From Bacilli bacterium (GTDB taxonomy: Bacteria > Bacillota > Bacilli > Paenibacillales > NBRC-103111): a stretch of DNA of 64,000 nucleotides. Under the pieces are notes generated by a model. The model had not been told where the DNA came from and made no database searches. It saw only the letters and a program-made list of their open reading frames with translations. The stretch is taken from contig JAQBPR010000104.1 in assembly GCA_028287395.1 (NCBI GenBank), positions 1-64,000 on the forward strand. The letters are read 5' to 3'. Shown here one piece after another: positions 31,529 through 42,031 of this stretch. The position numbers were made by a program, and so were the translations under genes. Each line of letters begins with the position of its first letter. Position 1 is the first letter of the stretch.

Positions 31529-32062
31529 GTGAAAATAGTGGGGAAAAATAAAAAGTGGCTGCAAATCATCATACTTTCCATCGTGGTCATCATTGGTGGT
31601 CTGACAATTTACAACAATTTGTTTAGCGATCATCAGATCCCTGTTGTAGGGGACAAAGCGCCCAATTTCAAACTGTTAGGTTTGGATGGAAACGTACATC
31701 AGCTTTCCGATTATAAAGGAAAAGTTGTCATTGTGAATTTTTGGGGAACCTATTGTAAATATTGCAAACTTGAAATGCCGGCCATACAGAAGCAATATGA
31801 GCAATGGAAGGATTCGAATGTTGTTGTGCTTGGCGTGAATATGGGCGAAAGTCAAATAACAGCAAAAGCATATGTGGATCAAGTTAAGGTGACATTCCCT
31901 ATCCTTTTGGACGAAAATTTTGAAATTCGCAAAACCTACGGTGTAATCCAATATCCGACTACATTTTTTGTTAATCCACAAGGGAAAATAGCAAAAATAA
32001 ACGTTGCCGGAATGGATGAAAACTATTTGCAGCAAGCTATATCCTCTGTGCTTGGAAAGTAG
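31529..32062 (+). CDS. resA: Thiol-disulfide oxidoreductase ResA
   Basis: NFWGTYCKYCKLEMPAIQ; cis-Pro YPTTFFV. Confidence 0.92.
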   Translation: MKIVGKNKKWLQIIILSIVVIIGGLTIYNNLFSDHQIPVVGDKAPNFKLLGLDGNVHQLSDYKGKVVIVNFWGTYCKYCKLEMPAIQKQYEQWKDSNVVVLGVNMGESQITAKAYVDQVKVTFPILLDENFEIRKTYGVIQYPTTFFVNPQGKIAKINVAGMDENYLQQAISSVLGK

Positions 32063-32099
32063 AAGATACCATTTGCTTATGATTTAGGAGGTCTCACAA

Positions 32100-33779
32100 G
32101 TGTTTGAAAATACAAAATGTGAATGCGGTCATCAGAACCACGTTGGTACCGTGCTATGCGAATCATGTGGAAAACCGTTGTATGACGATTCAGGACAAGA
32201 ATCATTAGAAATGCGCTATGATGGTATCGCCCGTCGTTCACAAAAAGACAATCCATTGATATTGGATCGAGTGTGGAATTTTTTTTCTTCGGTTAAAATA
32301 GCGATTTACTTGATTTTGTTCACCTTGGTCAGTTCTATGCTGGGCACGATTTATCCACAGGAAAATACATTTATCAATATGGATCCATCCGTGTTTTACA
32401 AGCAAAATTATGGGTCCTTGGGCAACATCTATTATTTGCTTGGACTCTCGCACACCTATGAATCATGGTGGTTTATGCTTTTGCTGTTTACGATTGGGAC
32501 CTCGCTGGTCATTTGCAGCTTAGATCGCGTCTTGCCGCTTTATCGGGCCTTGAATAAACAGCAAATTCGCAAGCACTTACAATTTATTTTACGCCAAAAA
32601 ATATCCTATACCGCAACACTTTCACTTCCATCCGAAACAACGTCTAACGGGACAGAGCAATGGATTGAGGGAATGGCGAAACAGCTTCGCAAACAAAGAT
32701 ACCGTGTACATACAGACGGTTCTGCTTTATTAGCAGAAAAATACCGCTTTAGTCGTTGGGGGCCTTATGTTCTTCATATCGGACTTATTATATTTTTATT
32801 AGCGGTACTGATGCGCGGTATTCCAGGATGGCATATGGATCAATATATGGGCTTTCTTGAAGGACAAACAGTGAAAATTCCGAACACATCGTATTATTTG
32901 AAAAATGATAAATTTGTGGTCGATTATTATACCAAGGATGAAATGTCCAAGCAGTTTCAAAAAAAGGATGCCAATGTACCAAAGGTATATGAAACGCAAG
33001 CAATTTTATATAGGTGTACATCCCAGTGCGATGATCCGGCAAAAGAGCCGATACTCCAAGAAGTGCATCGTCAAAATATATTCGTGAATAAACCATTGGA
33101 TTATAAAGGGTTAATGGCATTTCAATTTGATTATAAAGAAACGCCTCGCTTGCTTACCGTTAAGCCGTCTCTGAAAAATAAAGTAACCGGAGAATCGTAT
33201 GGATCCTTTAAGCTATCGATGTCGCGTCCCGAAAGCAGCTATCAAGCAGGAGAATATAAGCTGCAGCTGAAGGATTACTATCCTGATTTTGCCTTGGACG
33301 AACAGGGACAGCCAACCACGCAGTCGAATGACGCAAAAGTGCCTGCTTTTGTTTTCTCCATAACAGGACCCGGACTTGCTCCAAGCGGCGAAATTTATTT
33401 GTATTTCCCTCGCCAGGTCGATAAAGCTGCCTTCCGTCAGGATGATATTAACGGGGCAATTAGTAAAAAGCTTGACATTTCAGTAGAATCAATGAATGAT
33501 GTTGAAATTGCCAGCTATACGAGCTTTCTCAATATTCGCGTGGATAGAGCGATGCCTTATATTTGGGTAGGAGCGGCCATATCGATGTTAGGGCTTGTCA
33601 TGGGCTTCTATTGGCAGCATCGCCGCATATGGCTTCGTATAGATGGTGAAATTCTTGCGCTTGGAGCCCATACGAATAAAAATTGGTTTGGTATACGTAA
33701 TGAAGCAGTCAAAGCATTAAATAAATTAGGTGTCAAAGTGGATGCGAAATCTTTGGAAACAGGAGGGAAATCTGGATGA
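32100..33779 (+). CDS. resB: Cytochrome c biogenesis protein ResB with N-terminal Cys-rich (zinc-ribbon-like) extension
   Basis: FFSSVKIAIYLILFTLVSSMLGTIYPQ ResB core; N-term CECGHQNHVGTVLCESCGKPL. Confidence 0.92.
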   Translation: MFENTKCECGHQNHVGTVLCESCGKPLYDDSGQESLEMRYDGIARRSQKDNPLILDRVWNFFSSVKIAIYLILFTLVSSMLGTIYPQENTFINMDPSVFYKQNYGSLGNIYYLLGLSHTYESWWFMLLLFTIGTSLVICSLDRVLPLYRALNKQQIRKHLQFILRQKISYTATLSLPSETTSNGTEQWIEGMAKQLRKQRYRVHTDGSALLAEKYRFSRWGPYVLHIGLIIFLLAVLMRGIPGWHMDQYMGFLEGQTVKIPNTSYYLKNDKFVVDYYTKDEMSKQFQKKDANVPKVYETQAILYRCTSQCDDPAKEPILQEVHRQNIFVNKPLDYKGLMAFQFDYKETPRLLTVKPSLKNKVTGESYGSFKLSMSRPESSYQAGEYKLQLKDYYPDFALDEQGQPTTQSNDAKVPAFVFSITGPGLAPSGEIYLYFPRQVDKAAFRQDDINGAISKKLDISVESMNDVEIASYTSFLNIRVDRAMPYIWVGAAISMLGLVMGFYWQHRRIWLRIDGEILALGAHTNKNWFGIRNEAVKALNKLGVKVDAKSLETGGKSG

Positions 33780-35050
33780 CGGTTTTATTGGATAAGATTA
33801 GCTCGATCAGCAGTACCTATCTTTTGATTGCTTTTATTTTGTATAATCTCGGTTTTCTGCTTTTTGTACTTTCGATTCTTGGGAAAAAATGGAGCAGTCG
33901 TGACCCGCAAGAGCATATGCGTCGTTGGGGGAAAATAGCTTTTGCTACATCTGTGATTGGTTTTATCGGTCATGTATTGTTTTTCTTTACCCGTTGGTAT
34001 AGTGGGGGACATATACCGACAAGCAATATGTATGAGTTTATGACCTTCCTTGCGATGATGATTATGTGTGCCTTTATCGTCGTATTTCTAATTTATCGCT
34101 CTCTGGTAATCGGTGTGTTTGCACTGCCGGTAGGCATTATTATTCTGGCTTACGCTTCCGTATTTCCGCACGAAGTACAGCCGCTCATTCCCGCGCTGCA
34201 AAGCTATTGGCTTAAGATTCATGTTACAACGGCTGCAACAGGCGAAGCGTTTTTCGCAGTTGGCTTTGCCGGCGGACTGATGTATTTGATTCGGACCATT
34301 GATTTTAAATCAAAGGAGCCGCAAGCAAAAAAAGAACAGCGCAGCATTGAATTTGTCATGTTTGTGATGTTAATCATTATTGGATTTGTAGCTGCGATTT
34401 TTAGTTTTAATGCAGCGGGCTATAAAGCTCAATTTTCCAAAGATGTTACGGTGACAGACAAGGCGGGACAACAACAAACCGTCAATCAAAAAGTGGACTA
34501 TGTTTTACCGCCTATCTTCGCGCCATACAAAACAAAAATGGAGAATATGACCCCATTTTTAGGAATTAAAAAACCATTATTTGAAGCGCCGTCTTGGATG
34601 AATGGCAGTAATGCCGGACGTAAGCTGAATACAGTCGTATGGTCGATTATAAGCGGTCTTGTATTATATGGCCTGCTGCGTCTTTTGTTCCGTAAACCGC
34701 TGGCTGCTGCGATTAGTCCTATTTTAGATGGGATGGACCCTGAAGATATTGATGAGATCAGCTATCGGGCCATAGCGATTGGTTATCCAATTTTCACGCT
34801 AGGCGCTTTGGTATTTGCGATGATTTGGGCTGCGGAAGCTTGGGGACGCTTTTGGGGCTGGGATCCCAAAGAAGTATGGGCATTAATCACTTGGCTTTAC
34901 TATGCGTTTTATCTCCATTTGCGTTTATCCAGAGGCTGGCAGGGTAAAAAGTCAGCATGGCTTTCCGTTATTGGTTTCACAGTTGTCATGTTCACGTTAA
35001 TTGGTGTAAATTTGGTTATAGCTGGTTTGCATTCTTATTCTGGCGTATAA
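33776..35050 (+). CDS. resC: Cytochrome c biogenesis protein ResC/CcsB
   Basis: WAAEAWGRFWGWDPKEVWALITWLYYAFYLH tryptophan-rich motif. Confidence 0.94.
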   Translation: MTVLLDKISSISSTYLLIAFILYNLGFLLFVLSILGKKWSSRDPQEHMRRWGKIAFATSVIGFIGHVLFFFTRWYSGGHIPTSNMYEFMTFLAMMIMCAFIVVFLIYRSLVIGVFALPVGIIILAYASVFPHEVQPLIPALQSYWLKIHVTTAATGEAFFAVGFAGGLMYLIRTIDFKSKEPQAKKEQRSIEFVMFVMLIIIGFVAAIFSFNAAGYKAQFSKDVTVTDKAGQQQTVNQKVDYVLPPIFAPYKTKMENMTPFLGIKKPLFEAPSWMNGSNAGRKLNTVVWSIISGLVLYGLLRLLFRKPLAAAISPILDGMDPEDIDEISYRAIAIGYPIFTLGALVFAMIWAAEAWGRFWGWDPKEVWALITWLYYAFYLHLRLSRGWQGKKSAWLSVIGFTVVMFTLIGVNLVIAGLHSYSGV

Positions 35051-35076
35051 AATAAAGTTGAGGAGTTGTTGTTCAG

Positions 35077-35793
35077 ATGGCAGAATGGAAAGCAAATATT
35101 CTGATTGTCGATGATGAAGAACGAATTCGCCGTTTGCTGCGGATGTATTTGGAAAAGGAAGGCTACACCATTGCTGAAGCGGAAGATGGCGAAAGCGCAC
35201 TTCAGAAAGCATTGGATCAAGACTTTGATTTGATTTTACTTGACTTGATGCTACCAGGAATCGATGGAATTGAAGTTTGCACGAGATTACGCCAAACGAA
35301 AGCAACACCTGTTATCATGCTTACAGCTAAAGGTGAAGAAGCCAATAGAGTCCAAGGCTTTGAGGCGGGAACAGATGACTACGTGGTGAAACCGTTTAGT
35401 CCTCGAGAAGTGATCTATCGTGTTAAAGCTATTTTACGTCGTTCTTCAGCAACAGCATACTTATCTAAAGAAGATAGTCATAGCAATAATATCGTTTTCC
35501 CGCACCTGCTAATTGAACACGATGCGCACCGAGTAACCGCTGGAGGACACGAAGTCGCCTTAACGCCCAAAGAGTATGAATTGCTGCATTATCTCGCCGT
35601 ATCGCCGGACAAGGTGTTTTCGCGTGAAGATTTATTAAAAGATGTCTGGAATTATGAATTTTTTGGCGATTTGCGTACCGTTGACACGCACGTTAAACGA
35701 CTGCGGGAAAAATTAAACAAGGTTTCTCCCGATGCCGCGACGATGATTACCACCGTCTGGGGTGTAGGCTATAAGTTAGAGGTGCCTAAGTAG
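35077..35793 (+). CDS. resD: Response regulator ResD
   Basis: Receiver LIVDDEERIRRLLRMYLEKEGY + winged-helix; in resABCDE order. Confidence 0.93.
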   Translation: MAEWKANILIVDDEERIRRLLRMYLEKEGYTIAEAEDGESALQKALDQDFDLILLDLMLPGIDGIEVCTRLRQTKATPVIMLTAKGEEANRVQGFEAGTDDYVVKPFSPREVIYRVKAILRRSSATAYLSKEDSHSNNIVFPHLLIEHDAHRVTAGGHEVALTPKEYELLHYLAVSPDKVFSREDLLKDVWNYEFFGDLRTVDTHVKRLREKLNKVSPDAATMITTVWGVGYKLEVPK

Positions 35794-37616
35794 TGTTAAT
35801 ATTAAAAAGTATCGTAGTCAAGCTTTGGATGACCATCATTGCACTTGTTGCTGTCGTGCTGCTCATTCTTGGCTTATTTTTATTTCAATATATTAATACC
35901 AGCTTTCCCAAATCCAACGATCAGTCAAGCAGTCTGAAGGATCTTGCAAGCAAAGTCGCTATCCAAGCCGCTCAACATTATAATGAAGAATCGTTCCTTT
36001 CTACAATGAATGATCTTCTAAGTCCGCAGGACGCGGGAATGATTTTGCTTGAACGTAAATCAGGGGCGCTTAATATTGATTTAACCACTTCATTGTTTCT
36101 GAGCAAGGATGAAAAAATGGCGATTGGCGACGTTTTTACCCCAAATGAGCTTGAAACAGCTTTTTCCGGGGGCCTTGTCGATAAACGTAAAGGCGATTAT
36201 TTGTTCGTTGCGGTTCCGATTAAATCCAAAGATAAGCAAAATGCAGTTATATCCCGAATTATTATTATCCATCAGTCCCAAAAATCTGTTGAAAACACGC
36301 AAACCTATGTAAAAAAATTGTTTGTGCTTGTGTCCTTTATTGGTTTTTTGTTGACAACCTTTTTTGCCTTTTTTCTGATTACACGGATTACTAAACCGCT
36401 GCAGCAATTGAAAAAAGCCGCCGATTTAATCACATTAGGGGAGTTCGGCAGTCGTGTGCCCATTGTTTCTAAGGATGAATTAGGTGAATTGGCACAAACA
36501 TTTAATCATATGGGAGAACGATTGGAAGAAACGATTAAAGATTTAAATCATGAAAAAGAAAATTTATCGAGCGTTTTGCGAAGTATGGCGGATGCAGTCA
36601 TTTCCTTTGATGTCGAGGGGAACGTCATCTTTACCAATCCTCATGGAGAGAAAATTATCGCTAATTGGCGTGATATTCAATGGAACACATTGCATAACGA
36701 TGATGATTTTAGTCAAAGGATGAATTCTTCGCCGCATATCCCTGAACCATTGCAGCAATTGTTTGCTAATGTGGTTGAAGATACAACAGAAATCACCTCT
36801 AAACTTCATGTTCATAACGGAGTATGGTCGATTGTTATGGCTCCTTTATATTCACGTGAATTAGTGCGTGGAGCCGTTGCTGTTTTGCGTGATGTAACAG
36901 AGGAACACCGTCTTGAGAAGCTCCGTAAAGATTTCGTTGCTAACGTATCGCATGAACTGCGTACTCCTTTGTCCATGCTGCAAGGGTACAGTGAGGCTTT
37001 GCTCGATGATATCGCTGCTTCCCCAGAGGAACGGACGGAGCTAGCCCAAGTGATCTATGATGAATCTCTGCGAATGGGGAGATTGGTTAAAGATCTTCTG
37101 GACTTGGCTCGGATGGAAGCAGGGCACATGGAACTCCATTTCCGTCCGGTACAGCTCAACGCATTATTGAAAAGAGTGCATCGTAAGTTTAGCGTGCTCT
37201 GTAAGGAACATGAGTTACAGCTATTTATGGAATGTACGGAGCAAGACATTATACTGCCGCACGCAGACGAAGATCGCTTAGAGCAAGTGCTAACAAATTT
37301 GCTTGATAATGCCATACGTCATTCCTCACCTGCTGAGCAAATTACGATGAGAATGGTATTGCAGAACTCTCAAGAGGGGCAGTCTATTTTGATTGAAATT
37401 GAAGATCAAGGTCAAGGCATTCCAACTGGGGATCTGCCCTTCATATTCGAGCGCTTCTATAAAGCTGACAAAGCGCGTACACGCGGTGTAGCCACCGGAA
37501 CAGGTCTAGGCCTAGCCATTGTTAAAAATATCGTAGAAGCGCATCAAGGCACTGTACAAGTGAGGAGTCATGTTGGAAAAGGAACTACTTTTTCCATTGT
37601 ATTTCCATTAAAATAA
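35793..37616 (+). CDS. resE: Sensor histidine kinase ResE
   Basis: HAMP, NVSHELRTPLSMLQGY, TGLGLAIVKNIVEAH. Confidence 0.93.
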   Translation: MLILKSIVVKLWMTIIALVAVVLLILGLFLFQYINTSFPKSNDQSSSLKDLASKVAIQAAQHYNEESFLSTMNDLLSPQDAGMILLERKSGALNIDLTTSLFLSKDEKMAIGDVFTPNELETAFSGGLVDKRKGDYLFVAVPIKSKDKQNAVISRIIIIHQSQKSVENTQTYVKKLFVLVSFIGFLLTTFFAFFLITRITKPLQQLKKAADLITLGEFGSRVPIVSKDELGELAQTFNHMGERLEETIKDLNHEKENLSSVLRSMADAVISFDVEGNVIFTNPHGEKIIANWRDIQWNTLHNDDDFSQRMNSSPHIPEPLQQLFANVVEDTTEITSKLHVHNGVWSIVMAPLYSRELVRGAVAVLRDVTEEHRLEKLRKDFVANVSHELRTPLSMLQGYSEALLDDIAASPEERTELAQVIYDESLRMGRLVKDLLDLARMEAGHMELHFRPVQLNALLKRVHRKFSVLCKEHELQLFMECTEQDIILPHADEDRLEQVLTNLLDNAIRHSSPAEQITMRMVLQNSQEGQSILIEIEDQGQGIPTGDLPFIFERFYKADKARTRGVATGTGLGLAIVKNIVEAHQGTVQVRSHVGKGTTFSIVFPLK

Positions 37617-37672
37617 GCTAATTTATTTATAGACATATTACAAATTTATTATGTTTGAAAAATGAAAAAAGA

Positions 37673-37712
37673 AAAAGCATTCCCAAAGCCAGCTTTGTGG
37701 AATGCTTTTTTT
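37673..37712. terminator. Bidirectional terminator between resE and serA
   Basis: GCATTCCCAAAG-CCAG-CTTTGTGGAATGC + T run. Confidence 0.8.
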
Positions 37713-37762
37713 GTTGAAAAACAAAGTTAAATCTTGTTATTCGTGGAACAATCGACGTTTTA

Positions 37763-39349
37763 TTATAAAGAAATTGCTTTAACATGGATTAATTCTGGCA
37801 ATTGTTCCAGTGCGGTTAATACAGTGCCGGGAGCTTCTTTATCAATCGTTAATACCATAATAGCTGAACCACCGAGGTCTTTACGTCCCACTTGCATGGA
37901 AGCGATATTCACATCGTTGTTACCTAGCAGCGTGCCGACACGACCAATAATACCCGGTTTGTCATTATGTGAAATGATCAGCATATTCCCTTCGGGAGAA
38001 ATGTCGACAGGATATTGGTCGATTTGTACAATTCGTTTTCCATAGCCGGAAAGAAGTGTACCAGCAACAACTTTTTCTTCTTTTTTCGTTTTCAAAGTTA
38101 CGGATACCAAATTTGTAAACGTTTTTGATGTGGTTGCTTGTTGGATTACAATATTGATTTCTCTTAATTTAGCCATATGCATCGCATTGACAATATTCAC
38201 TTCATCCGCAAGGTGGTTAAAGAGCACGCCTTTTATAATATGGCGCGTTAGCGGTGATGTATCCACATCGACCAATTCACCAGCGTAATTAATGATGATT
38301 TCTTTTACTGCGCTTTCTGTAAGCTTGCCTGCAAAACGTCCTAACTTCTCGCCTAAATCGAAATAAGGTTGTAATTTGCTAAGCACATTTGCTGGAACAG
38401 GCGGCATGTTAACTGCGTTTTTAAACGGTTGATCACGTAAGATGTGAAGAACCTCTTCCGAAACATCAATGGCCACATTTTCTTGAGCTTCAATCGTTGA
38501 AGCACCAAGATGAGGGGTAACGATAATATGCGGATTATTTAAGAAAGGATGATCTGCTGCTGGCGGCTCTTCTTCAAACACGTCAAAAGCGGCTCCAGCT
38601 ACCGTCCCTTCATTAATTGCTTCGACAAGGGCAACTTCATCAACGATTCCACCACGAGCACAGTTAATGATGCGTACGCCTTTTTTCATCAAATCAAATT
38701 GTGCTTTACCGATAATATGACGCGTTTCAGCTGTCAAAGGAGTGTGAACAGTAATGAAATCGGCTTGTGCGGCAATTTCGTTAACCGATCCCAGTTTGAC
38801 TCCCATTTTCTCAGCACGTTCTTCAGTCAAGAAGGGGTCATAGCCAATAACCTCCATACCAAAAACTTTTGCGCGCTTTGCCACTTCGCTGCCGATCCGT
38901 CCCATACCAATGATACCCAGTACTTTATCACGCAATTCGACGCCGACAAACGTTTTACGATCCCATTCACCACTTACTGTTTTCTTATATGCTTGTGGTA
39001 TTTGTCTTGCAACGGACATCATCATCGCAAATGTTAATTCGCATGTTGCAATCGTATTGCCATCAGGTGCATTAATGACGACGATACCGCGTTTTGTCGC
39101 TGCTTCCAAATCAATATTATCTACGCCCACGCCAGCGCGTCCAACGACCTTCAATTTTTTGCCGGCTTCCATAATACGCTCGGTCACCTTGGTTTGACTG
39201 CGGACAAGCAATGCATCATAGTCGCCGATGATTGCTATGAGCTCGTCTTCCTTTAGTCCTGTTTTTTTGTCTACCGTAACATCAACTGCATCATTTAACT
39301 GTTGAATTCCTAAATCACTGATTGGATCAGATACCAATACTTTAAACAT
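37763..39349 (-). CDS. serA: D-3-phosphoglycerate dehydrogenase
   Basis: GRAGVGVDNIDLEAAT, GIIGMGRIGSEVAKRA; C-terminal ACT domain. Confidence 0.95.
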   Translation of the reverse strand: MFKVLVSDPISDLGIQQLNDAVDVTVDKKTGLKEDELIAIIGDYDALLVRSQTKVTERIMEAGKKLKVVGRAGVGVDNIDLEAATKRGIVVINAPDGNTIATCELTFAMMMSVARQIPQAYKKTVSGEWDRKTFVGVELRDKVLGIIGMGRIGSEVAKRAKVFGMEVIGYDPFLTEERAEKMGVKLGSVNEIAAQADFITVHTPLTAETRHIIGKAQFDLMKKGVRIINCARGGIVDEVALVEAINEGTVAGAAFDVFEEEPPAADHPFLNNPHIIVTPHLGASTIEAQENVAIDVSEEVLHILRDQPFKNAVNMPPVPANVLSKLQPYFDLGEKLGRFAGKLTESAVKEIIINYAGELVDVDTSPLTRHIIKGVLFNHLADEVNIVNAMHMAKLREINIVIQQATTSKTFTNLVSVTLKTKKEEKVVAGTLLSGYGKRIVQIDQYPVDISPEGNMLIISHNDKPGIIGRVGTLLGNNDVNIASMQVGRKDLGGSAIMVLTIDKEAPGTVLTALEQLPELIHVKAISL

Positions 39350-39409
39350 TGTATTACCCCCTTATAATATTGTGCCAGCTAAACCGGCATTGAAAGCAGA
39401 TTCACCTTG

Positions 39410-39740
39410 AAAAAGAAAAAAAAACCCCAATCCCCATACGTGTGCCGTATAAAGGGACGAGAGTTGACTTCGTGGTACCACCCTAATTCGCTGCTTGTTT
39501 TACACAAGCAACCTCATTTGGTCAATTTATGACCTAGAAGATAACGGTCTCTTACCGATTGCATCTACGTCTCGAAATGAACATTCCTACGTTACAATAA
39601 GAATGGTGTTTCCATCGTTCAATGCAATGACTCCGAAATGCTCCACATTCGACCAACCGTCGATTCACACCCTACATCGACTCTCTGAAGGCGTCCAAAT
39701 GCTTGGTTCCATCATCGTATTTATTCGTTATATGAACTTT
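39410..39740 (-). promoter_or_regulatory. T-box leader riboswitch upstream of serA
   Basis: Minus strand: AGAGAGTCGATGTAGGGTGTGAATCGAC stem I, canonical AGGGTGGTACCACG T-box at 39471-39484, then CCCTTTATACG...CGTATGGGG terminator with T run. Confidence 0.9.
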
Positions 39741-39840
39741 CCCTATTTTATAGCAAATGGATAGGCAATTGCAATGCTTTTTGCTTGAACAAATGTGAAT
39801 TTTTCGTTATTGTTCAAATATGACCGAAAAGGAGGAAAAA

Positions 39841-40164
39841 ATGAACGAGCCATTTATTGAACCGGACGCATTTAATCGAATGTTATTATCTCAAGAAATT
39901 AATCGGAAAAATGTTATTGATGTAAGGGAGATAGGGGAGTGGGAGTATTATCATTTAGCAGAAACCACTCATATTCCAATGAATTCGATTCCTGAGCGAT
40001 TAAGTGAAATTCCAAATGATCAAACGCTTTATATTATTTGTGCCCACGGTGTTCGCAGTGCCGCCGTGTGCAATTACCTGTATAAACATGGCTATGATCA
40101 GGTGAAGAATGTAGAGGGCGGAATGGCTGCAATAGCAGGTTTACGTGGAATCGACTACGATTAA
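39841..40164 (+). CDS. Rhodanese-like domain protein
   Basis: NVIDVREIGEWEYYHLAETTHIPM, IICAHGVRSAAVCNYLYKHGY; start at 39841 since AAGGAGG lies inside the track's extension. Confidence 0.9.
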   Translation: MNEPFIEPDAFNRMLLSQEINRKNVIDVREIGEWEYYHLAETTHIPMNSIPERLSEIPNDQTLYIICAHGVRSAAVCNYLYKHGYDQVKNVEGGMAAIAGLRGIDYD

Positions 40165-40211
40165 AAATAGGACCCGATGCTTTATAATATAAGCATCAGG
40201 GTCCTATTTAT
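40165..40211. terminator. Bidirectional terminator
   Basis: AAATAGGACCCGATGCTT-TATAATAT-AAGCATCAGGGTCCTATTTATTT. Confidence 0.75.
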
Positions 40212-40222
40212 TTAACGATTCA

Positions 40223-41152
40223 TTATGTATTTTTGAAAAAGAAAGGGAGTTGAGGTATTTTTTCTGTACCATACCATTTCATCTTCCCATTAATAAAGTC
40301 ATCTTGACGAACGGCTCCGGTTCCTACAAGTATGTCTGCAAGCTGTTGTAATGTCGTTGCGCTCATTTTTTTAGCTTGTCCGGATTGGATCATTTCATCA
40401 ATGCTAATAACTAGATCTTGTGGATTGTACGATTCGAAATACTTACTTGTTAACATTAGAATAGTCACATATTGGTTTTTAATATTAAAGTTCATCTGAT
40501 TCCAATCGGCTAATGCCAAGGGGACATTTTTAACAAAATTCGCGCCCTTTAATGGGTCGACTTCTAACGTTTCATTCCATTTTACAATCGATTCAAAAAA
40601 TTCGTTTTGCGCTTTTAATGCAAACGTTTTTGCTTCGCTAAAATAAGCATCTTTACCGATTTCGGATGCCAGAACACTGCCTTGAATTGAATTCGCCTTG
40701 GTTTGAAAGCTATTGGCGGCCTGGTTAAACAATTTCAAACTTTTTAAATAATTTTGATGTGCTTCTTGGAGGAGTGGAGAGGTACTTGGCATAGATTGCG
40801 TTAACACTATGCTGTATTTGGCATCGGCTAATTTACTTAATTCTTTGATTAAAGAGGCCGGGTCTAGCGTATTTCCTCTCACTTCAATATCGTTCATATC
40901 TTTAAACCATACGGTTTGAAATTCTTTAAACGGTAAATAGATCGTATGATAGAATGAAACGAGAACGGATTGATTATACGCGGTTAAACCCTTTGCTGTT
41001 TCTGTTTTCTGATCTAGCGCTGCTTGTTGTTTTGCTTCTACTTGGGCCGTTCCAAGCTTCACCCCATAAAAAAAGGCTCCAATTGCACAGATAAGCATGA
41101 AAATGAAAATTAGCGAGAGTATGTAATCTGATCGAGAAAGCCGTTTATTCAT
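40223..41152 (-). CDS. Membrane-anchored hypothetical protein (single N-terminal TM, extracytoplasmic helical domain)
   Basis: MNKRLSRSDYILSLIFIFMLICAIGAFFYGVKLG...; GGAGC before ATG 41152. Confidence 0.8.
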   Translation of the reverse strand: MNKRLSRSDYILSLIFIFMLICAIGAFFYGVKLGTAQVEAKQQAALDQKTETAKGLTAYNQSVLVSFYHTIYLPFKEFQTVWFKDMNDIEVRGNTLDPASLIKELSKLADAKYSIVLTQSMPSTSPLLQEAHQNYLKSLKLFNQAANSFQTKANSIQGSVLASEIGKDAYFSEAKTFALKAQNEFFESIVKWNETLEVDPLKGANFVKNVPLALADWNQMNFNIKNQYVTILMLTSKYFESYNPQDLVISIDEMIQSGQAKKMSATTLQQLADILVGTGAVRQDDFINGKMKWYGTEKIPQLPFFFKNT

Positions 41153-41246
41153 TTGGAAGCTCCTTCGACTTTTTTTGCGAATGATTTTATTATAGTATAG
41201 GATAAAAGACGAGAAAAAGGAATACATGTAATGAGAGGATGCCCTG

Positions 41247-41840
41247 ATGAAGAAATGGAATTTTCCGAAATTCAAAATTAAGACGATTGATGTCAATAAA
41301 ATAAGTGATCGAATGCTCGTATTAAATTTATATATCACGCAATTATTAACTTTAATATTAGGTATAATCATTATTTTATTTCAAAAAAACAAGGTTTTTA
41401 ATCAATTAAACTTGACACATTACGATCGTATTTTGATTTGGGGAATTTGTTTTGCCGGATTGTTTTTACTAGTAAATATGATTATCTCCAGATGGGTTCC
41501 TGATGAAGTATCTGATGATGGCGGAATGAATTTTAAATTGTTCGGCAATCGTGCGCTTTGGCACATTTTTGTCATCTCGGCTGTTGTCGCATTTTGTGAA
41601 GAACTGCTTTTTCGTGGTGCCATTCAACATTCATTTGGTTCGTATTGGACAAGTATTTTGTTTGCTGCGATTCATATTCGTTATCTACAGAATTGGATTA
41701 TGACCGGATTAGTTTTTAGTGTTAGTTATGGCTTAGGTTGGATTTATGTGCAGACGGGGACTTTATGGACACCCATTCTAGCTCATTTGTTAATTGATCT
41801 GATTATGGGCTGTATTATTCGCTATCGGAGGGAAGCATGA
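41247..41840 (+). CDS. CPBP family intramembrane metalloprotease
   Basis: FCEELLFRGAIQHSFG (EExxxR), FAAIHIRY, HLLIDLIMG. Confidence 0.9.
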   Translation: MKKWNFPKFKIKTIDVNKISDRMLVLNLYITQLLTLILGIIIILFQKNKVFNQLNLTHYDRILIWGICFAGLFLLVNMIISRWVPDEVSDDGGMNFKLFGNRALWHIFVISAVVAFCEELLFRGAIQHSFGSYWTSILFAAIHIRYLQNWIMTGLVFSVSYGLGWIYVQTGTLWTPILAHLLIDLIMGCIIRYRREA

Positions 41841-42031
41841 TGGCAGTCGATTCAGAATCATTGGATTCAGAGTCAAATGTGGAAGATTATATCTTGCCGC
41901 CGCGAAGTATTGTACATCCTTCAGCTAAGGGGAAACTAACGCGAATGTTCTATTCGACGATTGTTACTTTGTTTGTGCTGTTAATTTTGACTCTAATCGG
42001 ATGGTTTCTGTTTAATAGTAAACATGGATGA
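41837..42031 (+). CDS. Small single-TM protein, translationally coupled to the CPBP protease
   Basis: ATGATGG overlaps upstream stop; LPPRSIVHPSAKGK then TM. Confidence 0.75.
   Translation: MMAVDSESLDSESNVEDYILPPRSIVHPSAKGKLTRMFYSTIVTLFVLLILTLIGWFLFNSKHG

Noticed and set aside
38549-39037. 162-aa plus-strand ORF
   Set aside because: Antisense inside serA, a shadow frame with no RBS
39495-39764. 89-aa plus-strand ORF
   Set aside because: Antisense to the serA T-box leader; structure-bearing RNA explains the conservation better
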